Assembly: GCF_000757385.1 (NCBI RefSeq)
Contig: NZ_JRHH01000003.1
Coordinates: 496,001-560,000, forward strand
Reading direction: 5' to 3'
DNA from: Flavobacterium aquatile LMG 4008 = ATCC 11947
GTDB lineage: Bacteria > Bacteroidota > Bacteroidia > Flavobacteriales > Flavobacteriaceae
Length of the DNA: 64,000 bases
Shown here: positions 1-9,311 of the stretch, one piece after another
Position numbering within the stretch: the first letter of the stretch is position 1
Layout of the letters: each line of letters begins with the position of its first letter
Made by a program: the position numbers and the translations under genes
Notes under the pieces: model-generated
Seen by the model: only the letters and a program-made list of their open reading frames with translations
The model's database searches: none
Told to the model about the DNA's origin: nothing

Positions 1-2985
1 TTGCCAGTTACTGAATTTTATGAAAGTTTTGATACAACTACTGCCTCATTTGGTGGTCCGCTGCCAATTTGCTGGAGTAAAGGAGGAAGTACTTCAAATG
101 TATATTTACAAACGGGCAGTAATATTCCTATGAGTGCACCGAATTATCTTTATATGTTTTCTGATAGTGATGATTCAATTGAAACTTTTGCCAGCATGCC
201 ATTGGTTTCAAATTTACAAGCTAATACCCATAGATTAAGATTTACAGCTTTTTGTACAGTTGCAGATAGAGTTATTCAAGTTGGATATTTAACAGATCCT
301 AATGATGTAGCAACTTATCAATATTTGGATGAGTTTTTAATGCCATCAAATCAAGTTGGTTCAGCGGCTCAGTTTGTTTTAGTGCCAGGAGCTTTGCCAT
401 CTGGAGTTCAAAGGTTAGTATTTAGAAATGTAACAGCTCCAGGAGAAACTGCAGGTATTTACATAGACGATGTTAGATGGGAATTAATTCCAACTTGTAC
501 TGAGCCAACAAATGTTTCAGTAAGTAATGTACTTGGTACATCAGCGTCAGTTGAATGGGTTGCTCCAACTCCTGCTCCTGCTGATGGATATGAATACTTT
601 TTATCTACATCTAATACTGCCCCAACGGATGCTACTGTTGCTACAGGTACAGTTGCTGCTGGAGTTACGACTTTAAGTTTAACTACATTAACACCTGTAA
701 GTGATTACTATATTTGGGTAAGATCTGTATGTTCATCTACTTCAAAAAGTGTTTGGACATTAACTTCAGCTTTTACTACTCCTTGTGCTTCTTTTGTACC
801 ATATTATTTAGAGAATTTTTCAACATTTGTCCCAAGTTGTTGGAGTAAATTTAATGATGGAGATGTTACAACAGGACCAACTGGTAATGAAAACACAGGA
901 AGTTGGTTTAGTAGAAATTATTTAAATGGTTCTGGAAATAACGCAGCTGTAATTAATTTATATAGTAATTTCCCTAAAGGTTGGTTGGTTTCACCTGTAT
1001 TTGATTTATCAGCAGGAGGTTATCAAGTGAAATATAATGTTGGTACTACTCAGTTTTTCTCAACAAATCCAATAAATGCGCCTGGAGTTATGGGAGCAGA
1101 TGATTTTGTTTATTTCATGATGTCTACTGATGGTGGTACAACTTGGACTACCTTAGAAACGTACAGTGCTACAAATACGCCACCAAATGCAGGTTCAACA
1201 GCGATATTTAATGTTCCTACAGTGAATACAAATTCTGTAAAATTCGCATTTTATGGAACTGCTGGTAGCGTCTCAGACGGACCAGATTATGATTTCTTCG
1301 TTGATGATTTTATTGTTCAAACAGTTCCAGCAACAGCTCCTGCATGTGCAAGTAATGTTATTGCAACAATTAGCGCTGGTTGTGGAAATTTTCCAACAGT
1401 AATTTCATGGGATGCAACATCAGGTTCAGATGGTTATAAACTAAGTATTGGAACTACTCCAGGAGGAACAGATATTTTAAATGCTCAAGCTTTAACAGCA
1501 TTAAATTATTCTTACACAGGTGCAATAAATGCTACGTATTATTACAAAGTTGTGCCATTTAATGCTATTGGAGATGCTGTAGGATGTGTAGAGCAATCAT
1601 TTACAACTTCAGCAACAGGTTGTTATTGTACTTCTGTTCCAACATCTTTTGATGGAGATGGAATATCAAACGTTCAAATTGGAACGACAAATTTCCCAAC
1701 TACTCCTATTTCATACTTTGATCATTCAGCAACAACTGTAACAATGAATCAAGGACTTAATAACAATGTTCAAATTACATTTGAAACAGGATTTACTTAC
1801 GATACGAACATTTGGATAGATTTCAATAATGATTATGATTTTGAAGATGCAGGTGAATTAGTTCAAACTGGAATTACATCAACAAATATTAATCCTACAA
1901 CTTTAGATGCTTCGTTTGTAATGCCTGCAACGGCTCCAATAGGTGTTTATAAAATGAGAATTGGTACTGCAGACGGAGGTCAATTTACGCCTAATCCTTG
2001 TTATTCTGGTTCTTGGGGTGTTACATTAGATTTTTCAGTTAATATTGTAGTTCCAAGCTGTACTCCTGCAGCTGTAGCTACATCTACTATAACACCAAAT
2101 TGTGCTACTTCTCAGTATTCAATTGCTATCGATGTTACTTCTTTAGGAAGTGGTACGCCAGCAGTTTCTGATGGAACTACAACTTGGCCAATTACCGCAA
2201 CTGGAATTATAAATGTTGGACCTTTCGCAAGTGGTTCATCAGTTGTATTAACCTTACTTCATGGATCAGATGCTACATGTAATCTTCCTTTAGGTACATT
2301 TACATATGTATGTCCTCCTGCAAATGATGATTGTTCTACAGCTGTAGCTTTAACAGTTGGTGGTGTATTTGCTAACAATGCAGTTGTTGGCACAACGTTT
2401 GGGGCTACAGATTCAACTCCGCCAGCACCTGGTTGTGCTTCATTTCAAGGTGGTGATGTTTGGTATTCTGTTGTAGTGCCTGCTTCAGGAAGTGTTACTT
2501 TAGAGACAAATGTGAACGGAACTAGTGTTTTAACAGATTCAGGTTTAGCTGTATACAGTGGCTCTTGTGCTTCATTAACTTTAGTAGAATGTGATGATGA
2601 TGATTCTCTTAATGGTGCTATGTCATTAATTTCGTTAACAGGTCAAACACCTGGTGCAACATTATATGTTAATGTTTGGAGATATGGTGGTGGAACTGGT
2701 GATACATTTGCAGTTTCTGCTTATGATGCGTCATTAGGAAATGAAGCATTTGATTCATCAAGCTTTACATTCTATCCAAATCCTGTTAATGATGTATTGA
2801 ATTTATCATACTCACAAAGTATCAATAAAGTTCAAGTTATAAATATTTTAGGACAAGAAGTTAAAACAGTAACAATGGATGCTAATCAAGCTCAAGTTGA
2901 TATGTCTAATCTTCCAACTGGAACTTATTTAGTAAAAGTTACTTCAGACAGCCAAGTTAAAACTATAAAAGTTGTCAAAGAATAA
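1..2985 (+). CDS. Large secreted T9SS type A sorting-domain protein, 5' end outside window
   Basis: This is the 3' part (994 residues visible) of a secreted multidomain protein; the true start lies upstream of the window. It shows fibronectin type III-like segments (about residues 165-260 and 445-540), jelly-roll-like stretches with Asp-rich FVDDF and YIDDV motifs, and a GEVED-type segment near residues 545-680 (WIDFNNDYDFEDAGE). The last 75 residues are a type A sorting domain for type IX secretion: YPNPV, then a VxILGQEV core and a NLPTGTYLVKV ending. The protein should cross the outer membrane by T9SS and be surface-attached or released. No catalytic domain is visible, so an adhesin or carrier role is only a guess. 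A strong terminator follows at 3011. Confidence 0.9.
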   Translation: MPVTEFYESFDTTTASFGGPLPICWSKGGSTSNVYLQTGSNIPMSAPNYLYMFSDSDDSIETFASMPLVSNLQANTHRLRFTAFCTVADRVIQVGYLTDPNDVATYQYLDEFLMPSNQVGSAAQFVLVPGALPSGVQRLVFRNVTAPGETAGIYIDDVRWELIPTCTEPTNVSVSNVLGTSASVEWVAPTPAPADGYEYFLSTSNTAPTDATVATGTVAAGVTTLSLTTLTPVSDYYIWVRSVCSSTSKSVWTLTSAFTTPCASFVPYYLENFSTFVPSCWSKFNDGDVTTGPTGNENTGSWFSRNYLNGSGNNAAVINLYSNFPKGWLVSPVFDLSAGGYQVKYNVGTTQFFSTNPINAPGVMGADDFVYFMMSTDGGTTWTTLETYSATNTPPNAGSTAIFNVPTVNTNSVKFAFYGTAGSVSDGPDYDFFVDDFIVQTVPATAPACASNVIATISAGCGNFPTVISWDATSGSDGYKLSIGTTPGGTDILNAQALTALNYSYTGAINATYYYKVVPFNAIGDAVGCVEQSFTTSATGCYCTSVPTSFDGDGISNVQIGTTNFPTTPISYFDHSATTVTMNQGLNNNVQITFETGFTYDTNIWIDFNNDYDFEDAGELVQTGITSTNINPTTLDASFVMPATAPIGVYKMRIGTADGGQFTPNPCYSGSWGVTLDFSVNIVVPSCTPAAVATSTITPNCATSQYSIAIDVTSLGSGTPAVSDGTTTWPITATGIINVGPFASGSSVVLTLLHGSDATCNLPLGTFTYVCPPANDDCSTAVALTVGGVFANNAVVGTTFGATDSTPPAPGCASFQGGDVWYSVVVPASGSVTLETNVNGTSVLTDSGLAVYSGSCASLTLVECDDDDSLNGAMSLISLTGQTPGATLYVNVWRYGGGTGDTFAVSAYDASLGNEAFDSSSFTFYPNPVNDVLNLSYSQSINKVQVINILGQEVKTVTMDANQAQVDMSNLPTGTYLVKVTSDSQVKTIKVVKE

Positions 2986-3010
2986 TTTTTAAGTAATTAA
3001 TAAATACTAA

Positions 3011-3040
3011 AACCGTCTGTTAATTCAGACGGTTTTTTTT
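3011..3040 (+). terminator. Rho-independent terminator after the T9SS protein
   Basis: A perfect 9-bp stem (AACCGTCTG / CAGACGGTT) with a 6-nt loop is followed by a run of eight T. It ends transcription of the large secreted protein and separates it from the phosphorylase gene. Confidence 0.9.
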
Positions 3041-3117
3041 ATTTCGTTTATTTTATTGTAGATGATTATTTATAGCTAAATTTGAATAGAAATATAATAA
3101 TTAATATAGTCACAATT

Positions 3118-3930
3118 ATGTGGGAAGAAGTTCAAGAAACCGTTAGTTTTATAAAAGATAAAACAAATTATTATCCTGAGTATGGTGTAATTTTAGGTTC
3201 AGGATTAGGCAATTTTACAGATGATATTGATATTGAATATAGTTTGCCCTATTCAGAAATTCCAAATTTTCCTGTTTCTACTGTGCAAGGTCATAAAGGT
3301 GCTTTAGTTTTTGGTACAATTGGTTCTAAAAAAGTTGTTGCTATGCAAGGTCGTTTTCATTATTATGAAGGTTATACTATGAAAGAAGTTACTTTTCCAG
3401 TTCGAGTTATGAAATATCTCGGTGTTTCAAAACTAATTGTTTCTAATGCTTCTGGTGGTGTTAATACAAATTATAAAGTTGGATCTATAGTATTGATTAA
3501 AGATCATATCAATATGATGCCAGAACATCCGCTGAGAGGAAAAAACGACGAACGTTTTGGACCAAGATTTGTAAATATGAGTGAACCCTACAGTAAAAAT
3601 ATGATTACCAAAGTAAGAGAAATTGCAGGCTCGTTAAATATAGAAGTACACGACGGAATTTATTTAGGATTGCAAGGACCAACATTTGAAACATTGGCTG
3701 AATACAAAATGGTTAAAAATATTGGTGCCGATTGTGTTGGAATGTCTACTGTTCCTGAAGTTATTGTGGCAAGACATATGGATCTTGAAACTTTTGGACT
3801 ATCAGTAATTACTGATATGGGTGATGAAGAAAACATTGAAGACGTAAATCACTCTGAAGTTTTAAAAGCCGCACAAAAAGCAGAACCAGACGTTCGAATT
3901 TTAATTAAAGAATTAATACTAAACTACTAA
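3118..3930 (+). CDS. Purine-nucleoside phosphorylase
   Basis: A trimeric-type purine nucleoside phosphorylase (PNP/MTAP family) of 270 residues. It cleaves purine (deoxy)nucleosides with phosphate to free base and pentose 1-phosphate in cytosolic purine salvage. Family motifs visible are GSGLG near the N-terminus (phosphate loop), YYEGY, the SNASGG stretch and the MSTVPEVIVARH block near the base-binding site. The reading frame is open back to a TTG at 3082, but the ATG at 3118 gives the usual family length and N-terminus (MWEEVQETV), so I place the start there. It converges on the histidine kinase gene with only 3 nt between the stop codons and no visible terminator. Confidence 0.93.
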   Translation: MWEEVQETVSFIKDKTNYYPEYGVILGSGLGNFTDDIDIEYSLPYSEIPNFPVSTVQGHKGALVFGTIGSKKVVAMQGRFHYYEGYTMKEVTFPVRVMKYLGVSKLIVSNASGGVNTNYKVGSIVLIKDHINMMPEHPLRGKNDERFGPRFVNMSEPYSKNMITKVREIAGSLNIEVHDGIYLGLQGPTFETLAEYKMVKNIGADCVGMSTVPEVIVARHMDLETFGLSVITDMGDEENIEDVNHSEVLKAAQKAEPDVRILIKELILNY

Positions 3931-3933
3931 ATT

Positions 3934-6108
3934 CTATAAAGATTTTAAGTTATCGGCAATTATAGAATAGAAATTATCAGGCTCAAATGGTTTGGTAATT
4001 ACATCAGTCATTCCATAAGAAAGTAACATTTCTCTATTTTCATTAAGTGAGATTGCAGTTAATGCTATTATTGGTGTTTTTTGATTGAACTCTCTGATTT
4101 TTTGTGTGGCAATTGTACCATTAATTCCTGGTAGATGAACATCCATTAAGATTAAATCAAATTCATGTTCTTCTTTCATTAATTCTACAGATTGCTCACC
4201 ATTATCAACTATATGACAAGACATCCCTTTGTTCTCAAGCATCTTTTTAGTTATCATTTGATTGATTTTATTGTCTTCAACTAACAGAATCTTTTTATTT
4301 ACAACAAGTGTTTTATCGAATATTTTTTCTGGTTTAAAGAGCGCGCTTTTTTCACCTACTTCAAAAGGTAAAGTGAATGAGAATGTAGTTCCTAAGCCTA
4401 CTTTACTATTAAGTTCTATTACTCCTCCAAGTAATTCTATAAGTCGTTTTACAATAGACAGACCTAAACCGGTTCCTCCATATTTTCTATTAATTTCTAT
4501 TGAGCCCTGAGAAAAACTATCAAAAATTTCTAATTGTTTATCATCTGGAATTCCAATTCCGTTATCGGATACTTTAAAGTGTATTTGAACTTTTTTACCC
4601 TCACTTGCAACCAATTTTGCGGATAAGTTTACATAACCATTTTTAGTAAATTTAAGTGAATTGTTAACTAAATTTATAAAAATTTGAGACAACTTTGTTG
4701 GATCGCATATAAGATTATTAGGAATAGTTTCGTCGATATCCAAAATAAAGTTGTTGTTATTTTCTTGAGCAATTTCTTTAAAAGAATTTTGAATATTTAA
4801 AAGCTGTACTTTTAAATCACAATTGATACTTTCTACAGGTACATTTTCAGATTCTATTCGATTAATTTCTAAAATATCATTAATAAAGGTCAGCAGGTAA
4901 TTTCCCGAAAATTTCAATGAATTCAAATAGTTTATTTGACTAGCCTTAGGCTTTTCTTCTATCAATAAATGTGTAATTCCATTTATTGCATTAAGAGGTG
5001 TTCGCAGTTCATGGCTTACTGTGGATAAGAATTCTGCTCTTGCTTTTGAAGCTTTTTCTGCGTTTTCTTTAGCAATTTCAAGCTCTCTATTTTTTTCTTT
5101 TAATAAGGTGTTTGATTGTGTTCTTAGAATATTATTCTTGTATAAAGATAAACTCAAAAGTGATAAAATTGAGATCAATGCAATTGCTAAAATACTTATA
5201 AGTTTAGCGAAAATATTTGCTTTTTCTTGCGTTTTGTTCTCTTTATCAATTTGTTCAATTAATTTTAACTTTTCAGATTCTTTAAATGAAGCAAAATCTT
5301 CTAAACCTATTTTCTTATTATTTTGTGAATTGATACTATCCCTTAGTTTCAAATGTTGCTTTAATAAATCATGTGATTTTACTAAATTCATAGATTTTTC
5401 ATAAGATTCGCTCAAGGCTAAAATGATATTTGACTTTTGCTCAATATCGATACTTTCTATTTTTAAAGCACGATTAAAATAATTAATTGCAAGGTTAAAC
5501 CTTTTCTTATCTTGTTCAATTCTACCAATTTGGTAAAGTGCTTCTGATTTTGTTTTTTCCGATTCTTCAGAAGTAGAGTTAGAGATCACCGATTCAAATA
5601 GTGGCATAGCTAAATCAATTCTACCTTTTTCCTTTAGAACAATCCCTTTCTGAAGATTGAGCATTTCTTCAGCATTAGAAACTTTAATGTTTTTGTAAAT
5701 AGTTGATGCAACATTAAAATTCTTTTCCGCCATTTTTATATTATTCTTCTGAATGTAACACACACCAAGCGAGTAATAGGCAAATGCTTGTTCAGAAGAT
5801 TGTGGTAAAGTTGAATATATAGCAATGCTTTTAATTAATACGTCAATAGCATCATTATATTTTTTTAATTCTAAATAGACAATTCCAAGATTAGAATAAC
5901 TATTTGCAATAGATTTTTGATTGTTAGTTTTTTTAGCATAGTCCAATGCTTTTTGAGAGTAATCGAGACAATTTCTGTAGTTATTTATATTCTTGTTAAA
6001 TTTTACTAATTCGATATAATGACTTACACTATCTACTTTCTCAATTGGAATTCTTTGAGAAAATAAAAGTGTTGGAATAAGTAAAAGAAACAACAAATGA
6101 TGTCTCAT
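3934..6108 (-). CDS. TPR-containing hybrid histidine kinase with C-terminal receiver
   Basis: A 724-residue membrane sensor. An N-terminal signal-like segment (1-17) is followed by TPR-type helical repeats over about 30-255, presumably periplasmic. One transmembrane helix lies near 300-323, then a short coiled coil. The HisKA box holds the phospho-accepting H366 (SHELRTPLN), and the HATPase shows N, DNGIGIP and GTGLGLSI motifs. A receiver domain starts near 607 (LLVEDNKIN), with phospho-acceptor D656 (LMDVHLPG) and conserved K706. No DNA-binding output domain is present and no partner regulator lies nearby, so a phosphorelay to a distant regulator is likely. The stimulus is unknown. Confidence 0.93.
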   Translation of the reverse strand: MRHHLLFLLLIPTLLFSQRIPIEKVDSVSHYIELVKFNKNINNYRNCLDYSQKALDYAKKTNNQKSIANSYSNLGIVYLELKKYNDAIDVLIKSIAIYSTLPQSSEQAFAYYSLGVCYIQKNNIKMAEKNFNVASTIYKNIKVSNAEEMLNLQKGIVLKEKGRIDLAMPLFESVISNSTSEESEKTKSEALYQIGRIEQDKKRFNLAINYFNRALKIESIDIEQKSNIILALSESYEKSMNLVKSHDLLKQHLKLRDSINSQNNKKIGLEDFASFKESEKLKLIEQIDKENKTQEKANIFAKLISILAIALISILSLLSLSLYKNNILRTQSNTLLKEKNRELEIAKENAEKASKARAEFLSTVSHELRTPLNAINGITHLLIEEKPKASQINYLNSLKFSGNYLLTFINDILEINRIESENVPVESINCDLKVQLLNIQNSFKEIAQENNNNFILDIDETIPNNLICDPTKLSQIFINLVNNSLKFTKNGYVNLSAKLVASEGKKVQIHFKVSDNGIGIPDDKQLEIFDSFSQGSIEINRKYGGTGLGLSIVKRLIELLGGVIELNSKVGLGTTFSFTLPFEVGEKSALFKPEKIFDKTLVVNKKILLVEDNKINQMITKKMLENKGMSCHIVDNGEQSVELMKEEHEFDLILMDVHLPGINGTIATQKIREFNQKTPIIALTAISLNENREMLLSYGMTDVITKPFEPDNFYSIIADNLKSL

Positions 6109-6150
6109 ATTTGGGGTAAATGACAGATTTTGATTGTCTAAATTAGATAA

Positions 6151-7140
6151 TTATTTTGATATTAAGTTGATTAAATCAATAATTCTAGACGAGTAACCTA
6201 TTTCGTTGTCATACCAACCTACAACTTTTACCATTTTATCGATTACAGAGGTAAGTTGCGCATCAAATAAGCATGAATTTCTATTGCCAATTACATCTAC
6301 AGATACAATAGGATCATTTGTATAATCAAGAATTCCTTTTAAATTTGTTTGAGAAGCTTTTAAGAACGCCAAATTAATTTCTTCAATAGTAACTTCACGT
6401 GATACATTAAAGGTAATATCAGTTAAAGAGCCATCTGGAACAGGAACCCGAATTCCACAACCTCCAATTTTACCATCCATTTCTGGAAAAATTTTGGTTA
6501 AAGCTTTTGCCGCTCCAGTTGTAGTTGGTACAATTGATTGACTTGCGCCACGAGCACGACGTAAATCCTTATGTGGTTGGTCGTGAAGACTTTGGTCTGT
6601 TGTGTAAGAGTGAACTGTGGTGATGTAAGCTTGTTGAATTCCACACAAATCGTTAATGACTTTCATCATTGGTGCCGCATTATTTGTGGTACAACTTGCA
6701 TTAGAAATAATAGTTTCAGACCCATCAAGTATGTGTTCATTTACTCCAAGAACAACCGTCTTTATCTCAGGAACTTCTGATGGCGCTGATAGAATTACTT
6801 TTGTGGCTCCATTAAGAATATGCTTGTTTATTTCTTCAAATGATTTATATTTTCCGGTGCATTCTACAACAATGTCAATTCCATTCCAATTTAAATTTGA
6901 AATTTCTTTTTCGTGATAAAAAATGTAAGATTTTCCGTCAATAATTATATGATTTTCATCAAATGATACTAAATTGGGAAGTACACCGTGAATGCTATCG
7001 TACTTAATTAAGTGCGCCATCGTTTGATTATCGGCAATGTCATTAATTGCAATAACTTCTATTGTTGGATGATTAAGTAGTAATCTAAAGAGATTTCTTC
7101 CAATTCGACCAAATCCATTTATGGCTATTTTTGTTTTCAA
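6151..7140 (-). CDS. gap: Glyceraldehyde-3-phosphate dehydrogenase, type I
   Basis: A 329-residue GAPDH that oxidises and phosphorylates glyceraldehyde 3-phosphate to 1,3-bisphosphoglycerate in glycolysis. The NAD-binding NGFGRIGR is at residues 8-15, and an acidic residue in the AINDIAD loop fits NAD preference. The catalytic Cys150 sits in SNASCTTN. The C-terminal WYDNEIGYSSR motif is present. It lies 13 nt after lipA on the same strand, so the two are probably co-transcribed. Flavobacteria often carry more than one gap paralogue, so whether this is the main glycolytic copy cannot be told from the window. Confidence 0.95.
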   Translation of the reverse strand: MKTKIAINGFGRIGRNLFRLLLNHPTIEVIAINDIADNQTMAHLIKYDSIHGVLPNLVSFDENHIIIDGKSYIFYHEKEISNLNWNGIDIVVECTGKYKSFEEINKHILNGATKVILSAPSEVPEIKTVVLGVNEHILDGSETIISNASCTTNNAAPMMKVINDLCGIQQAYITTVHSYTTDQSLHDQPHKDLRRARGASQSIVPTTTGAAKALTKIFPEMDGKIGGCGIRVPVPDGSLTDITFNVSREVTIEEINLAFLKASQTNLKGILDYTNDPIVSVDVIGNRNSCLFDAQLTSVIDKMVKVVGWYDNEIGYSSRIIDLINLISK

Positions 7141-7153
7141 ATTTTGTAATTAT

Positions 7154-8023
7154 TTAAAGAATATGCTTTGCAGCATGATAAGAAGAACGAACTAATGCGC
7201 CACTTTCTACATGACGAAATCCCATTTCTTTACCAATTTTTTCATATTTTTCAAATTGTTCTGGAGTGATGAATTCTTTTACTGGCAAATGTTTTTTACT
7301 TGGTTGTAAATATTGACCAATAGTAATAATATCAACATTTTGATTGCGGATATCTTGCATGGTTTCAATAACTTCTGCTTCGGTTTCGCCCAAACCTAGC
7401 ATGATTCCCGACTTAGTTCTGCGAATTCCTTTTTCTTTCAAATATCTTAAAACTTCTAAGCTTTTATCATATTTGGCCTGAATTCTAACCTCACGAGTCA
7501 ATCTACGAACAGTTTCCATGTTATGGGAAACAACTTCTGGATTGGCTTCAATAATTCGGTCGATGTTTCTTGTGTTTCCTTGAAAATCTGGAATTAGTGT
7601 TTCTAATGTAGTTTCTGGATTCATTCTTCTAATGGCTTCAACGGTTTCTAACCAAATGATTGAACCCATATCTTTTAAGTCATCACGGTCAACACTTGTA
7701 ATAACGGCATGCTTGATGTTCATAATTTTTATAGAACGCGCCACTTTTTCTGGTTCGTCCCAATCTACGTTTTCTGGACGACCGGTTTTTACACCACAAA
7801 ATCCACATGATCTCGTACAAATGTTTCCAAGAATCATAAAAGTTGCCGTTCCTTCACCCCAACATTCACCCATATTTGGGCAACTTCCTGAGGTACAAAT
7901 GGTATTCAATTTATATTTGTCTACAAGACCGCGAAGTTCAGTATATTTTTGACCAATTGGCAATTTTACTTTCAACCATTTTGGTTTTCCTACAGGTAAA
8001 TTATTTTCGGTAGCCGTTTCCAT
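7154..8023 (-). CDS. lipA: Lipoyl synthase
   Basis: A radical-SAM enzyme of 289 residues that inserts two sulfurs into octanoyl groups on lipoate-dependent enzymes. The auxiliary [4Fe-4S] cluster ligands are C43, C48 and C54 ([12 protein letters not shown]). The radical-SAM cluster ligands are C69, C73 and C76 (CTRSCGFC). The C-terminal RSSY motif at 279-282 supplies the Ser ligand of the auxiliary cluster. All key residues are present. A TATCTTTG -7 box sits 20 nt upstream. It is followed closely by gap. Confidence 0.97.
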   Translation of the reverse strand: METATENNLPVGKPKWLKVKLPIGQKYTELRGLVDKYKLNTICTSGSCPNMGECWGEGTATFMILGNICTRSCGFCGVKTGRPENVDWDEPEKVARSIKIMNIKHAVITSVDRDDLKDMGSIIWLETVEAIRRMNPETTLETLIPDFQGNTRNIDRIIEANPEVVSHNMETVRRLTREVRIQAKYDKSLEVLRYLKEKGIRRTKSGIMLGLGETEAEVIETMQDIRNQNVDIITIGQYLQPSKKHLPVKEFITPEQFEKYEKIGKEMGFRHVESGALVRSSYHAAKHIL

Positions 8024-8043
8024 ACATGCCTTTTTTTGAACTG

Positions 8044-8051
8044 CAAAGATA
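8044..8051 (-). promoter_or_regulatory. Candidate -7 promoter element for lipA
   Basis: On the minus strand the sequence reads TATCTTTG, an exact match to the Bacteroidetes TAnnTTTG box, about 20 nt before the lipA start. No convincing -33 TTG is at the expected distance, so the call rests on the -7 box alone. Confidence 0.5.
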
Positions 8052-8120
8052 CATAAAGTTGGATTAGGATTTTTAAAATACGAATTACAAATTTTTCTTA
8101 AAATTGAATTGTAGGCAATA

Positions 8121-8154
8121 AAAAAACCTGCTTAGTTTTTAGAACTAAACAGGT
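8121..8154 (-). terminator. Rho-independent terminator after the TonB gene
   Basis: On the minus strand, ACCTG(T/C)TTAGTT pairs with AACTAAGCAGGT (12 bp with one G-U) around a short loop, and a T-rich run follows. It lies about 40 nt after the TonB stop codon. Confidence 0.85.
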
Positions 8155-8196
8155 CACATTTATCAACTTATGGCATAAGTTAATCAAGAATTATCT

Positions 8197-9003
8197 TTAA
8201 TTCATAAGAACTTTTATAGGTAAAGTATATTGGGTTCTCATTAATTGGCCTTTTATTTTACCAGGTTTCCATTTTGTGTTAATCGATTTTAGAACTCTAA
8301 TGGCTTCTTTGTCTAAATTATATCCCGGATTTTTCAATACTTTTATGTCGGTCATTGTTCCATCTTTTTCAATAACAAATGAAACTATTACGCTTACAAC
8401 TCGTTCTTCATCAAGTTCTGGAGTTACAAATTTTTCGCCCACTTGTTTTCTAAATCTATCAATTCCACCTGGAAATTCTGGTTGTTCGTCTAATGCAGCG
8501 GTTACTGTTGGACCTTCCGGAAGTTTTACTTCTGGGACAAAAGTTGTTCCTCCGCCGTTGCTTGGTTCTGGATTTGTGCCAGTTCCACCTGGAATTCCAG
8601 TTGGAGTATTGTTTGTTGGAAGATCTGCATTTGTTGGAACATCTGGTTCCGATTGATCTGTTGGTGCTGCAACATAGTTTTTATTTGTTGGAATTTCAAC
8701 ATCTGGAGCGCTACTTGCTGGTGGTTCAACTGTTTTAGGTTCATCTCTTTTTGGTTCTGTATAATTATCTACTTTGATAATTACATCTGTAGGTTCTTTA
8801 GGGGTAACCACAGGTTTTGCTCCAAATGAACTTAAAAATAATCCTACTCCAAATACTACCGTGATGAATGCAATGCCAGATATAAAGGCAAGTAATGTGG
8901 TTTTTGTGCTCTCTTGACGTAATTGGTAAGCGCCGTAAGCTTTGTTTTTGCCCTCGAATACAAGGTCAATCCACTTTTTTTCAAAGATACTTAAGTTTGA
9001 CAT
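8197..9003 (-). CDS. TonB-family energy transducer
   Basis: A 268-residue TonB-like protein. Its N-terminus (FEKKWIDLVFEGKNKAYGAYQLR) is typical of Bacteroidetes transducers. A single transmembrane helix lies near 34-56. A periplasmic Pro/Thr/Asn/Gly-rich spacer spans about 65-165. The C-terminal TonB domain is near 170-268 (VSVIVSFVIEKDGTMTDIKVLKN and a final YTLPIKVLMN). It should couple proton motive force via ExbB/ExbD to TonB-dependent outer-membrane receptors; no exbB/exbD lies nearby. It is transcribed alone between a terminator and a 308-nt intergenic region. Confidence 0.92.
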   Translation of the reverse strand: MSNLSIFEKKWIDLVFEGKNKAYGAYQLRQESTKTTLLAFISGIAFITVVFGVGLFLSSFGAKPVVTPKEPTDVIIKVDNYTEPKRDEPKTVEPPASSAPDVEIPTNKNYVAAPTDQSEPDVPTNADLPTNNTPTGIPGGTGTNPEPSNGGGTTFVPEVKLPEGPTVTAALDEQPEFPGGIDRFRKQVGEKFVTPELDEERVVSVIVSFVIEKDGTMTDIKVLKNPGYNLDKEAIRVLKSINTKWKPGKIKGQLMRTQYTLPIKVLMN

Positions 9004-9196
9004 AATCTATTTGTTTTAATTGTTAAGTATCGGTGTTACATAAGCTAGTTTTTTAGAAAACAGATTTTTTTAAAGTCTTTATTTTAATAACGCAAAGATT
9101 ATTCCAATATTGTGTGATTTTTGTAAGAAAATGTAATTTATTGTAATGTATTGTTTGTAAATTGAAGTTAGAGATGAGTTTTTATGAATTTGCAGC

Positions 9197-9300
9197 TCTA
9201 TTCAATGCAAATACTAGCTAACCCTGATAGAAGCAAACCGCCGTGCGGTGCGAATAGCAGGAAAATGGAAACCAAAATGAACCAAGCCATTCGTTTCTTA
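9197..9300 (+). ncRNA. Dispersed structured intergenic element, copy A (flavo-1-like?)
   Basis: This fills most of the 308-nt gap between the TonB start and the sigma-factor stop; I see nothing coding in the rest. The 5' block (ATTCAATGCAAATACTAGCT then AACCCTGATAGAAGC) and 3' block (GCGAATAGCAGGAAA, then AAGCCATTCGTTTCT) recur in other copies. CCTG at 9223-9226 can pair with CAGG at 9258-9261. Inside, GCA/TGC and CCGC-CGT-GCGG (9238-9248) form the central hairpin. The strand is assigned by comparison with the AGCCCTGAT...AGCAGGA element common in Bacteroidetes intergenic DNA. Transcription on the other strand, as the 3' UTR of the sigma-factor gene, is equally possible. Confidence 0.55.
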
Positions 9301-9311
9301 AAATAAATAAT

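Noticed and set aside
5021..5404. 127-codon plus-strand open frame
   Set aside because: It is antisense to the conserved histidine kinase and made of low-complexity Ser/Phe/Leu runs.
8526..8744. Gln/Leu-rich open frame of 72 codons on the minus strand
   Set aside because: It is the out-of-frame shadow of the Pro/Thr/Asn-rich spacer of the TonB protein.
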